The notes under the pieces: generated by a model
What the model saw: only the letters and a program-made list of their open reading frames with translations
The model's database searches: none
Told to the model about the DNA's origin: nothing
NCBI RefSeq assembly: GCF_030913655.1
Contig: NZ_CP133189.1
Coordinates: forward strand, 1 to 64,000
Direction: 5' to 3'
Source: Clostridium sp. MB40-C1
Lineage (GTDB): Bacteria; Bacillota; Clostridia; Clostridiales; Clostridiaceae
Length of the DNA: 64,000 nt
Shown: positions 14,507-22,822 of the stretch, piece after piece
Numbering within the stretch: position 1 is the stretch's first letter
Layout of the letters: each line of letters starts with the position of its first letter
Translations under genes and position numbers: made by a program

Positions 14507-17056
14507 ATGGTTAAGCACAGTAATATGGTTAATTATTGTTATAACAATGAAAAGAGTACAGCTGCTGGTGTGTTTAATAGGAAACTGAACAATATGGGAT
14601 CTGTTACTAATATGTCATTTGATATTTTTGGAACAGAAATAATATTAGTATTTGCAAATGGAATGACTACATTTATAGCAAATAGTGATGAGCAAGAAGA
14701 GGTTGAATATTTAAGCTCTTTTATTGAAAGAAATAGCATTGAAATATTGCAAACCACACCAAGTAGAATAAAGATACTATTATCGCAACCAGAAAAACTT
14801 AAAAGACTTAATTCTCTTAAGTATATTATGGTTGGAGGGGAAAAAGTAGAAAGTGATATAGTAAACAAATTACATCAATATACAAATGCAATAGTAGAAA
14901 ATGTATATGGACCATCAGAAACTACCATATGGTCAACAGCTAATGAATTATCACGAAATATATCAGAAAATGATATTTCTATCGGACAACCTATTGCAAA
15001 TACACAAATTTATATACTTCAAGGATTAAATCTTTGTGGTATTGGTGTTCCAGGAGAATTATGTATAGCAGGAGATGGGGTTGCTAAAGGATATTTGAAT
15101 AAACCTGAACTCACAGCAGAAAAATTTATTAATAATCCATATGGAGAAGGAAAGTTATATAGAACAGGTGATTTAGCAAAATGGCTTCCAGATGGAAACA
15201 TAGAATATTTAGGACGTATGGATGAACAAGTTAAGATAAGAGGATTCAGAATTGAGCTTGAGGAAATTGCAAAGGTATTATGTAAAATTGACTATATAAA
15301 TGATGTAGCTGTTACAGTAAGAGAAAATGTAAGTAGTGAAAAGGCTATTTATAGTTATATAGTTTCTAATATAAATGTAGATATTAATAAAATTAAAGAA
15401 GAAATCCGCAAAGAATTACCAGAATATATGATACCAGCATATATGATGCAGATAGAAAATATACCAGTAAATAGAAATGGCAAGTTAGATAAGCGAGCAT
15501 TACCAGATATAGTCCAAGAAAGTAAAGAGGAATATATTGCGCCAAGAAATGAAAAAGAAAAAATAATTTGTAGTATATTTGCAGAAGTTTTAGAAGTTAA
15601 AAAAATTGGATTACAAGATAATTTCTTTGAACTTGGTGGAGATTCAATGAAGTTATTAAGATTGATTTCTTCATTAAGAAAAGAAGGCTTTAATGTAACA
15701 TTCAATATTATCAAAAGAAGTAATACAGTCAAAATGTTGGCAGAAAACTTATGTACAATAAGTGATGAATATGGTGGTGAAAAAATAAAAAATGAAAATC
15801 AGATATTAATAAATAAGATTAATGTTCCTAAAGAAATGAAAGAAGATTTTATTAATTCTAATGTATACGAGGAACTAAATAAATATAATAGGAACATAGA
15901 AAATGCTGTAAAATCCAGAGAGTATGTTCCACTAAAGGTTCAACAAGACTTTTTAAATAAAAATACACCATTTATATCAGCATTAGGTATAGAAATAATA
16001 GGAGAAGTATCAAAAGAACAAATATTAAATGCTATAAAAAATATTATAAATGCGCAAGCTGCGCTACGCACAATATATAATAGCAAAGATAATGTTTTGA
16101 TAGAAGTATCTAAAAGAGATTGGTATATACCTTACTTCAATAAGAGCGAATATGATGAAGTTTATAATAATATAGGAGGAATTTTTGAGTGCAAAGAATT
16201 GTTTGAAACAAGTAAGTTGTTATCCAAAGTTATTACTATAGAAAAAGATAATAATCATCATTTAATATTTTTCTATGTAAATCATGTTCTTTGGGATTTC
16301 TTTACATCTCAAGTGCTTTTAGATATGGTTAAGAATACGCTGCTAAATTATAAAAATTCTTTTGTTCCTGAGGAAACGTATTACGAGTACGTAAATAGGA
16401 AAAGAAATAATTCTAAATCAGTAGAAATATACGATTCAATAGAAAACATTGAACACAATGTTGAAAATTATATGAAGAAGATTAAAAATAATTATGATTA
16501 TGTTTATAAGGTTCTAATAACAAGGCAAATAAATCAACTTGAGAAAAAAGAAATACTAGAAAGTCCAATTAAGTGGATATTAGATAAATATTATAAAATT
16601 ATAAATATTAAAGAAATTACACAAATACCATTTACTATGATTTATCATGCACGTGAAACAAAAACATTAAATACATTAGGTTTATATGCTGACACTATCC
16701 CATGTTTGTATGATATTAACACAGGGAAAGTACAAGGATGGGGTAAACAAGAAAAAATGAATATTAATTCAAGTGAAAGTTATGAGTTATACAAAGAAAA
16801 GGTACCAACAGAATCTAATATATTTAAACAATTAAGTATAAATGTAATTACTGAAGATTCTAATACTTATTATAATAACTGCAAAAATAATACAGTTAAG
16901 GTTATTGGTAGATATGGTGTAGATGAGATACCTGAAGAAATTTCTATGTATATAGGTAAAAATGTATTGGAGATACAATGTCTAGTATATACAAAAAGAG
17001 AAGTAAAAAGAGAAAATATTGTTAATAACATAAAGGAAATTTTTGGTATAGTGTAA
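14507..17056 (+). CDS. NRPS module 5, second part: A5 core, carrier domain, terminal condensation-like domain
   Basis: This is the longest intact part of the synthetase (849 codons). It is probably not a separate gene: the reading continues from the broken frame upstream, and no ribosome binding site precedes 14507. Residues 1-330 are the A5 core (MSFDIFGTE, VYGPSETTIW, RTGDLAKWLPDG). The by-eye pocket code D-I-T-Q-I-V-V-I-W-K most resembles glycine codes, tentatively. The carrier site is LGGDSMK (about 15634-15654), with Asp where the other four have His. The last 400 residues belong to the condensation/epimerization superfamily, with N-H-V-L-W-D-F at the active-site position: the first His is Asn, while the second His and the Asp remain. 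As there is no TE domain, this domain may release or transfer the product. The stop lies 14 bases before the next start. Confidence 0.8.
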   Translation: MVKHSNMVNYCYNNEKSTAAGVFNRKLNNMGSVTNMSFDIFGTEIILVFANGMTTFIANSDEQEEVEYLSSFIERNSIEILQTTPSRIKILLSQPEKLKRLNSLKYIMVGGEKVESDIVNKLHQYTNAIVENVYGPSETTIWSTANELSRNISENDISIGQPIANTQIYILQGLNLCGIGVPGELCIAGDGVAKGYLNKPELTAEKFINNPYGEGKLYRTGDLAKWLPDGNIEYLGRMDEQVKIRGFRIELEEIAKVLCKIDYINDVAVTVRENVSSEKAIYSYIVSNINVDINKIKEEIRKELPEYMIPAYMMQIENIPVNRNGKLDKRALPDIVQESKEEYIAPRNEKEKIICSIFAEVLEVKKIGLQDNFFELGGDSMKLLRLISSLRKEGFNVTFNIIKRSNTVKMLAENLCTISDEYGGEKIKNENQILINKINVPKEMKEDFINSNVYEELNKYNRNIENAVKSREYVPLKVQQDFLNKNTPFISALGIEIIGEVSKEQILNAIKNIINAQAALRTIYNSKDNVLIEVSKRDWYIPYFNKSEYDEVYNNIGGIFECKELFETSKLLSKVITIEKDNNHHLIFFYVNHVLWDFFTSQVLLDMVKNTLLNYKNSFVPEETYYEYVNRKRNNSKSVEIYDSIENIEHNVENYMKKIKNNYDYVYKVLITRQINQLEKKEILESPIKWILDKYYKIINIKEITQIPFTMIYHARETKTLNTLGLYADTIPCLYDINTGKVQGWGKQEKMNINSSESYELYKEKVPTESNIFKQLSINVITEDSNTYYNNCKNNTVKVIGRYGVDEIPEEISMYIGKNVLEIQCLVYTKREVKRENIVNNIKEIFGIV

Positions 17057-17070
17057 AAAGCGGAGGTAAT

Positions 17071-18274
17071 ATGAAAATTATTATATATGGATTAGGAAGT
17101 AAAAGTAAGTTCATTGAAAGTAAATTAAAGGATACTCATAAAATTATAGGTTATACAGATAATAATTCGAATATTCAAAGTTTTAATAATTTTAGATTTT
17201 ATAAATTAGAGGAATTAAATTCTGTTGAGTATGATTATATAATATTGGCAATTGATAATGCAAAAGCTTGTAAAGTTATTACAAAGTATTTAATTGCAAA
17301 ATATAAGATTGATTCATCAAAAATAGTTGATTTTTATCATTTGTATAACAATGGAGTATCAACTCAGAAAGTAGATAGAGTTATGCAAAAATCCTAATAA
17401 TAAGAATGGGTACGATGGGGTTATTTTAGGGGTATCGCATTCTGCCTTAGGAATTAATCCCCAGTATTTAAAAAGTGATTTTTGTAACCTAGCAGTATCT
17501 AGTCAAGATATATATTATAATTTGAAGACTTTAGAATATTGTATGGAAAATTATTTAGATAAAATTAAAAATTTAAAATATGCTATATTAGATGTTTTTG
17601 ATTATAATTATTTTAATTATGATGTTTCTCTTACATCTGATATAATTAACTATTTATCTTGGGAGGTTACAATTTAGATTATCATAATTATGAAAACAAT
17701 AGAAATTTTACTTTAACTGTAGAAGAAGAACTTGCTAAAATAAATTGCAGAATTATTAGACCGTTAAGTGTTGAAGAAAGAAATGTAAGAGATGAACTCT
17801 TTGAAAATATTTACGGAAATTCACAAATTAAGATGTTTAGAGATTTTGCTTCTCCAGAGCAAAGAAATAAAACAGTAGAAAAAGGGTTTAATGACTATTG
17901 TATGCCAGACAATATGCCTAAGTATGGTAGTAATCGCTATGATAAAACAATTGAAGAAAATAAAATTCATTTTGAGAAAACATTAAAACTTTTATATAAA
18001 ATAAATCCTAATATAAAGATTTATGCTGTAATGATTCCAAGATATGAAACGGTAGAAGAATCTCATAAAACAAAAATATGCCCATTGGAAAGCAGAATTT
18101 GAAGAGTTCATTTATTATTTAAAAAATAAGTATAATTTTAAATATTTAAATTTTAAAGAGTGTAAGGAGATAAGTTCTAATAATGAGTATTATCAAGATG
18201 TAGCACATTTAAACTATAATGGGGCAACGGCATTTACTACTCTTTTAGATAGTTATATTGATTATCTAGTATAA
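17071..18274 (+). pseudogene. SGNH-hydrolase-like protein of the NRPS cluster (three apparent frameshifts)
   Basis: The start is ATG 17071 with GGAGG just upstream, 14 bases after the NRPS stop. Residues 1-108 read MKIIIYGLGSKSK... and look like a small Rossmann-type domain. Switching frame at an A-run (about 17392) gives GVILGVSHSALGIN; a second shift near 17655 and a third at about 18080 restore the frame to the stop at 18274. A G-V-S-H-S motif near the start of the second part and D-V-A-H-L-N near the end (about 18198-18215) are arranged like the Ser and Asp/His of SGNH hydrolases and acetyltransferases. An esterase or acyl-transfer role in tailoring or releasing the peptide is possible but unproven. 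The next stretch holds a terminator, so this gene ends the NRPS transcript. Confidence 0.65.
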
Positions 18275-18283
18275 GTTAAAATA

Positions 18284-18317
18284 AAGGCTCTGTTAACCTT
18301 AATGGTTCAGAGCTTTT
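18284..18317 (+). terminator. Terminator after the NRPS/SGNH operon
   Basis: GGCTCTG...CAGAGC forms the lower stem, AACC...GGTT extends it, and TTTT follows. It lies 10 bases after the SGNH-like stop. Confidence 0.8.
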
Positions 18318-18385
18318 AAATTCTAAATTTATAGTATACTTAAAAAATATAGTAGATAAGTTGTATTTATAAATTAATGTTATGT

Positions 18386-18409
18386 TTATTATTATTATTA
18401 TTATTATTA
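18386..18409 (+). repeat. (TTA)8 microsatellite
   Basis: Eight perfect TTA units lie about 85 bases before the phosphopantetheinyl transferase start, in what should be its promoter region. Confidence 0.9.
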
Positions 18410-18494
18410 GAATGTAAATCTTTTTTAAAAGAGAAAATTAGTGCTATATTTTCTTGTATATAAATAATGTAAAGAAAGGCGTTAAAAGTAATTT

Positions 18495-19202
18495 ATGGAT
18501 ATTGTTATTGTTAAAAATTTAGATATAATAGATGAAAAATTAAAGAAATTATGTGAACATATTAGTTGTGAAAAAAGAAGTAAAGCTAACAAACTTTTAA
18601 ATAAAAATGATAAAATTCAAACTATAGTGGCTGATATCATAATAAGGATTCAACTTATTAAACATTTTAATATTAGAAATGAAAATATTTGTTTTAATAA
18701 AAATATATATGGTAAGCCATATGTGGAAAAGATTAAAAATTTTCATTTTAATATATCGCATTCAGGAGAATATGTTGCTGTTGCAATTAGTAAACAGAAA
18801 GTGGGAATCGATATTGAAAAAGTAAAAAATATAGATTACTTTGATATAGCTAAAAACTTTTTTACTAATAAAGAGTTAAAGTATATTATGCGACCAAGCA
18901 AACAAGAAAGCTTAGAGAGATTTTATGATATATGGACATTAAAAGAATCTTATATAAAATTTAATGGAAAAGGATTATCAATTCCTTTAGATTCATTTAC
19001 TATTTTTTTTGATGATGATAGTAGTATCAAAGCTATTGACAACAACTATTGCACTAATCACATATTTAATCAAATAAACATTCTACCAGGATATAAATTA
19101 TCAATATGCAGATTAAATAATGAACGTTTTTATATTAAAATGTTAAATCAAAATGAAATAATCGATTATTTTTTAGAATTAACTGAAAAGGAGAATATAT
19201 AA
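18495..19202 (+). CDS. Sfp-type 4'-phosphopantetheinyl transferase
   Basis: Transfers the phosphopantetheine arm of CoA to carrier-protein serines and is needed to convert apo-NRPS to the active form. The 235-residue length is typical of the Sfp group. The family signatures are G-I-D-I-E at 104-108 (Mg-binding Asp106 and Glu108) and W-T-L-K-E-S-Y-I-K at 147-155 (Glu151, Lys155), preceded by FNISHSGEYV around 85-93. AAAGGCG lies about 15 bases before the ATG, so the ribosome binding site is distant or weak. It is encoded directly downstream of the NRPS and 2 bases before the thioesterase gene, with which it must be co-transcribed. The natural target is very likely the NRPS here; it could also serve other carrier proteins. 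The reading frame is intact, unlike the synthetase. Confidence 0.93.
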   Translation: MDIVIVKNLDIIDEKLKKLCEHISCEKRSKANKLLNKNDKIQTIVADIIIRIQLIKHFNIRNENICFNKNIYGKPYVEKIKNFHFNISHSGEYVAVAISKQKVGIDIEKVKNIDYFDIAKNFFTNKELKYIMRPSKQESLERFYDIWTLKESYIKFNGKGLSIPLDSFTIFFDDDSSIKAIDNNYCTNHIFNQINILPGYKLSICRLNNERFYIKMLNQNEIIDYFLELTEKENI

Positions 19203-19204
19203 TC

Positions 19205-19900
19205 ATGTTATTATTTTGTTTACCATATGCAGGAGGTTCTGAGGATATATATTTTAACTGGACAAAATATTTAAACCCTTTAATAAAATTATGCCCTATA
19301 TCATTAAAAGGAAGGGGGAAAAGATTTTACGAAGAATTTTATGAAAGTTTACATGAAGCAATTGATGATATCTTTGATAATATTAAAAATAAATTATATG
19401 AGGATGACTATGCAATATATGGACATAGTATGGGAAGTCTTTTAGCATATGAACTATATTATAAAATTAAAGAGAATGGCTTAAAAGAGCCTAGGCATAT
19501 ATTTTTTTCAGGATATGGCGCTCCCAATATAAAAGAAATGAATGATGATATTTATACATTACCAAACAATGAGTTTATTGCTAAAATCATAGAATTAGGA
19601 GGTACTCCAAAAGAAGTAGCTGAAAATAAAGAGTTATTAGAGATATTTATTCCAATACTTCGTAGTGATTTTAAATTATTAAATAATTATATTTATACTC
19701 ATAGAAATGATAAAATTGAATGCAATGTTTCTATTTTAAATGGAAGAGAAGATGATATCACTATAAATGAAATAGTTAATTGGAAATTACTCACAAGTGC
19801 TGAATTTAATATTTATAATTTTGAGGGTAACCATTTCTTTATAAATGATAATATTGAAAATATAGTTAAAATAATAAATAATACACTAATTAAAAAATAA
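19205..19900 (+). CDS. Type II thioesterase (GrsT/SrfAD-like) of the NRPS cluster
   Basis: An alpha/beta hydrolase that removes misprimed or stalled acyl groups from NRPS carrier arms. The 231 residues are standard for the family. The N-terminus LLFCLPYAGG is diagnostic, the nucleophile elbow is G-H-S-M-G at 73-77 (Ser75), the acid is likely Asp183 or Asp184 in the N-G-R-E-D-D loop, and the His is in G-N-H at 208-210. The ATG follows the phosphopantetheinyl transferase stop by two bases, with AAGGAG overlapping the end of that gene. The NRPS lacks an integral TE domain, so this stand-alone enzyme is the only thioesterase visible; its class usually edits rather than releases the product. Confidence 0.93.
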   Translation: MLLFCLPYAGGSEDIYFNWTKYLNPLIKLCPISLKGRGKRFYEEFYESLHEAIDDIFDNIKNKLYEDDYAIYGHSMGSLLAYELYYKIKENGLKEPRHIFFSGYGAPNIKEMNDDIYTLPNNEFIAKIIELGGTPKEVAENKELLEIFIPILRSDFKLLNNYIYTHRNDKIECNVSILNGREDDITINEIVNWKLLTSAEFNIYNFEGNHFFINDNIENIVKIINNTLIKK

Positions 19901-19940
19901 AGAAATAAGGACTGTATAAAAAATGCAGTCCTTATTTCTT
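19901..19940. terminator. Bidirectional terminator between the thioesterase and lipoprotein genes
   Basis: AGAAATAAGGACTG at 19901-19914 pairs with CAGTCCTTATTTCT at 19926-19939. A-rich and T-rich flanks let it serve the convergent genes on both strands. Confidence 0.85.
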
Positions 19941-19993
19941 CATTTTTAATTCAATAGAATGTAGTGATAGGACTGAAAATGTAATGATTGTAT

Positions 19994-20614
19994 TTATTTT
20001 GGTATGTTTTTTAAGTATATGGATTTAATAACTTTAGTATTTTTATCAAAATCAATACGAAGTTCTTGTCCAAACTTACCAAGATCGCTAATAGAATAGG
20101 ATATCCATCCCATTTGTTTCATATAATCAACTTTTGGAGTACCATAAGCACTAATAACATTATCATATGTTGATGCTAGAGTAATACCTTTTGGTAATAC
20201 TACAGTATTTTTGTAATCAGGTATATTTTTTACGTTAATGGCTCCTAACATAGCATCATCAAATTTTACTTCAGAACCGCTTGTATTATAAAGTGTTACT
20301 GTAATACGAGTATCTTCACCTTTTTTTCCATCATCCATATAAACAGAGTCTGTGTAATAATAATTTTTTAAAGGTTTTCCTTTATCTGCATAGTCATTAA
20401 ATTTCCATCCATTTTCTACTAAGCTCTGTGCTTTAACAGGTAGGGAGTACTTTATTCCGTTTAAGGTAATATCTCCAGATAGTGGATCTTTTTTCATTTG
20501 TGAACCGTAGGTTTTAATGTCTTCCGCTGTAAGTTTTTTAACTTCCTTAGATGAACCACAGCCAGTTAACATGAATAAGCATAAGCTTAAACATAAAATA
20601 AGTATTTTTCTCAT
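19994..20614 (-). CDS. Putative lipoprotein, function unknown
   Basis: A 206-residue protein with a short basic N-terminus, a hydrophobic stretch and a lipobox L-T-G-C with Cys19, so it is expected to be exported and lipid-anchored. The mature part is hydrophilic with a beta-rich look (segments such as ITVTLYNTSGSEVKF and VISAYGTPKVDYM); I recognise no catalytic motif. AAAGGA precedes the ATG by 7 bases. It stands alone on the minus strand, convergent with the NRPS cluster and divergent from the permease, so the neighbours say little. The reading frame is intact. A gene in the same class elsewhere in the window (52408) is unrelated in sequence. Confidence 0.8.
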   Translation of the reverse strand: MRKILILCLSLCLFMLTGCGSSKEVKKLTAEDIKTYGSQMKKDPLSGDITLNGIKYSLPVKAQSLVENGWKFNDYADKGKPLKNYYYTDSVYMDDGKKGEDTRITVTLYNTSGSEVKFDDAMLGAINVKNIPDYKNTVVLPKGITLASTYDNVISAYGTPKVDYMKQMGWISYSISDLGKFGQELRIDFDKNTKVIKSIYLKNIPK

Positions 20615-20856
20615 AAATTTATCCTTTCTTTTTTAAAATTTATAATTTCATAACAAAGAAATTAATATTAATAATTTTTCAGAATAAATTATATCATAAT
20701 TTGTATTATGATGAAATAAATTGTAATAAAACTGCAAGTAGAATTAACTATTTTAAAAGTAGTTTAAAGTTATAAATTATAACGATAGTATTGTAATTAA
20801 AATTTTATCCCAAATATGTACAATTATGAAAAAATAATGTATTATTTTAATGTAGG

Positions 20857-20949
20857 TAGATTGTTCAATAATTTACAAGTAAAATAATGATTTGTATTTA
20901 GTATTTTAATACAAAATTATTCTACTAACATAAGTTATTTAACAATCTA
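20857..20949. repeat. Long imperfect inverted repeat in the permease leader
   Basis: TAGATTGTT (20857-20865) pairs with AACAATCTA (20941-20949); inside, AATAA/TTATT, AGTA/TACT, AATAAT/ATTATT and TTTGTATT/AATACAAA continue the arms to a small loop near 20902. The whole 93-bp stretch can fold into one hairpin and ends 20 bases before the ribosome binding site of the permease. No U-tract follows, so it is not a standard terminator. The rest of the 20615-20986 gap is AT-rich without other recognisable content. Confidence 0.7.
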
Positions 20950-20986
20950 GCAGGTATTAAATATAATAAGTTAGGAGTAAAGATTT

Positions 20987-22408
20987 ATGTCAGAAAAAAA
21001 AGATAAAAAAATTCTTTGGTATACCTTAGCGTTTATGGCATTTTCATCTGTATGGGGGTTTGGAAACGTTATCAATGGCTTCTCTGAGTACAATGGACTT
21101 AAAGCAATTGTATCTTGGATTATAATTTTTGCTATTTATTTTGTACCTTATGCTTTAATGGTAGGTGAGTTGGGTTCTGCATTTAAAGATTTTGGAGGAG
21201 GAGTTAGTTCATGGATTAATGAAACTATAGGCCCTAAGGTTGCTTACTACGCTGGATGGACATATTGGGTAGTTCATATGCCTTATATTTCACAGAAACC
21301 TTCAGGGTTTATGATTGCAACAAGTTGGGCTATTTTTCAAGACAAAAGAATTAGTCAAATGAACACAAAAATGCTACAGTTATGCTGTTTAATAATTTTT
21401 TTAGTGGCACTTTATATTGCATCAAAAGGATTAAATCCTCTAAAAAAATTGGCAGCAATTGCAGGCACATCTATGTTCGTAATGTCAATTTTATTTATTA
21501 TTTTAATGATATCAGCACCTGCAATTACTAGTGCAAAACTAAATTCTATAGATTGGTCTTTTAAAACATTTATGCCGACATTTGATTTGAAGTTCCTAAC
21601 TAATCTATCTATTTTAGTTTTTGCTGTTGGTGGTTGTGAAAAGATATCACCTTATGTTAATGAAATGAAAGACCCTGAAAGAGGATTTTCAAAAGGAATG
21701 ATTGCGTTAGCAGGTATGGTTGCTGTATGTGCAATTTTAGGTACTGTTTCACTCGGAATGATGTTTGATTCAAATAATATTCCTAAAGATTTAATGACAA
21801 ATGGTGCATATTATGCATTTCAAAAGTTAGGTGGATATTATCATTTGGGTAATTTATTTGTAATTATATATGCAATTACAAATCTTATTGGACAGTTCGC
21901 AGTATTAATTGTATCTATTGATGCACCTTTACGTATGTTACTTGGTAGCGCAGATAGAAGTTTTATTCCTGAAAAATTATTTGTAAAGAATAAATATGGA
22001 GCTTATATAAATGGACATAAACTTATTTTGGTTATTGTTTCTATTTTAATTATTGTACCAGCTTTTGGTATTGGAAATGTAGATGAATTAGTTAAATGGT
22101 TAGTAAAATTAAATGCTGTATGTATGCCTCTTCGTTATTTGTGGGTATTCGCTGCATATGTTGCGCTTAAAAAAGCTGGAGACAAATTTAATTCACAATA
22201 TCATTTTGTAAAAAATAGGACGTTAGGTATTGTATTAGGATCATGGTGTTTTGCATTTACAGCTTTTGCATGTATAGGTGGAATGTATTCTAAAGATTTA
22301 TTTCAGCTAGTGGTTAACATTGTAACGCCATTTGTGCTACTTGGACTAGGTTTAATTATGCCATATATTGCGAGAAAAAATAATCAAAATAAGTTTTATG
22401 ATGCATAA
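20987..22408 (+). CDS. APC-superfamily amino acid permease (YjeM-like)
   Basis: A 473-residue integral membrane protein with about 12 hydrophobic segments and little outside them. The first segment (WYTLAFMAFSSVWGFGNVING) has the unwound-helix glycine pattern of APC transporters. The closest families I can name are the YjeM and glutamate/GABA-antiporter branches; the substrate cannot be read from sequence. The start ATG follows GGAG by 10 bases. It is monocistronic: a structured inverted repeat lies just upstream and a terminator about 110 bases downstream, so expression may be controlled in the leader. The frame is intact. Confidence 0.85.
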   Translation: MSEKKDKKILWYTLAFMAFSSVWGFGNVINGFSEYNGLKAIVSWIIIFAIYFVPYALMVGELGSAFKDFGGGVSSWINETIGPKVAYYAGWTYWVVHMPYISQKPSGFMIATSWAIFQDKRISQMNTKMLQLCCLIIFLVALYIASKGLNPLKKLAAIAGTSMFVMSILFIILMISAPAITSAKLNSIDWSFKTFMPTFDLKFLTNLSILVFAVGGCEKISPYVNEMKDPERGFSKGMIALAGMVAVCAILGTVSLGMMFDSNNIPKDLMTNGAYYAFQKLGGYYHLGNLFVIIYAITNLIGQFAVLIVSIDAPLRMLLGSADRSFIPEKLFVKNKYGAYINGHKLILVIVSILIIVPAFGIGNVDELVKWLVKLNAVCMPLRYLWVFAAYVALKKAGDKFNSQYHFVKNRTLGIVLGSWCFAFTAFACIGGMYSKDLFQLVVNIVTPFVLLGLGLIMPYIARKNNQNKFYDA

Positions 22409-22519
22409 GATAAACATTTAGTTAAAGTTGAAGTTGAAGTTGAAATAAGGATACACAAGAACCTGGGGATAATTAAAATATAATGTTTTTTAGTATAGTT
22501 GAAAAAGTATAGGTTGAAG

Positions 22520-22556
22520 AAGATGATTTCTGTATTGAAAAGGAATCATCTTTTTT
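22520..22556 (+). terminator. Terminator downstream of the permease
   Basis: AAGATGATTtc and ggAATCATCTT form a stem of 9-11 bp around TGTATTGAAAA, followed by a run of six T. A short GTTGAA repeat (three units, about 22424-22441) precedes it. Confidence 0.8.
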
Positions 22557-22741
22557 ATTCCATTGATATCTATATTTATTGTTTGTTTAATATTTTCAGT
22601 GTATATAAAGTGTATATAATATGTGGAGGTTAAAAAATAAATAATTTTATTAAAACTAAATTAACCTCAAGTACTATTAATGATAAGATTCAAGTAATAA
22701 ATAGGGTTTCTTAGCTTAAAATAAATTTTTGTGAGTTTAAG

Positions 22742-22769
22742 TAAAGATTGTGACAATTAATATCGATAT
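22742..22769 (+). promoter_or_regulatory. Possible SigD (flagellar-type) promoter of the chemotaxis transducer
   Basis: TAAA at 22742-22745, 16 bases, then ATCGATAT at 22762-22769, close to the Firmicute SigD consensus TAAA-N15-GCCGATAT. It lies 53 bases before the start codon. Elsewhere the 22409-22822 gap holds a direct repeat of GTGTATATAA (about 22600-22619) and a GAGGTTAA...TTAACCTC inverted repeat (about 22625-22671). Confidence 0.4.
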
Positions 22770-22822
22770 TTATAACGAATGTTTAAACTAAACTTAATTT
22801 AAAATTAAAAGGGGTGCAAAAA

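Larger units (their letters stand above)
164..17056 (+). pseudogene. Five-module non-ribosomal peptide synthetase (frame-broken as read)
   Basis: One continuous NRPS reading can be followed through all modules by switching frame: C-A-T repeated five times, then a condensation-like C-terminal domain. The start is ATG 164 behind a GGGGGGA Shine-Dalgarno, and the first residues (MSMESKKEQE...) form the charged N-terminus usual before a leading C domain. Each A domain shows the TSGTTGxPKG loop, each carrier domain an F-F-E-(I/L/V)-G-G-(H/D)-S site, and C2-C5 an HHxxSDG site. As read, about forty one- or few-base indels break it, mostly in the C domains and A/T junctions; the cores of A1, A3, A4 and everything after 14.5 kb are open. 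No epimerase, methylase or TE domain is embedded between modules. It could be a true pseudogene, but the pattern also fits uncorrected indels in repetitive DNA. The product is unknown. Confidence 0.85.

Noticed and set aside
14507-14600. A separate gene start inside A5
   Set aside because: The ATG follows the A-domain P-loop motif directly and has no ribosome binding site; it is an internal Met of the frame-broken synthetase.
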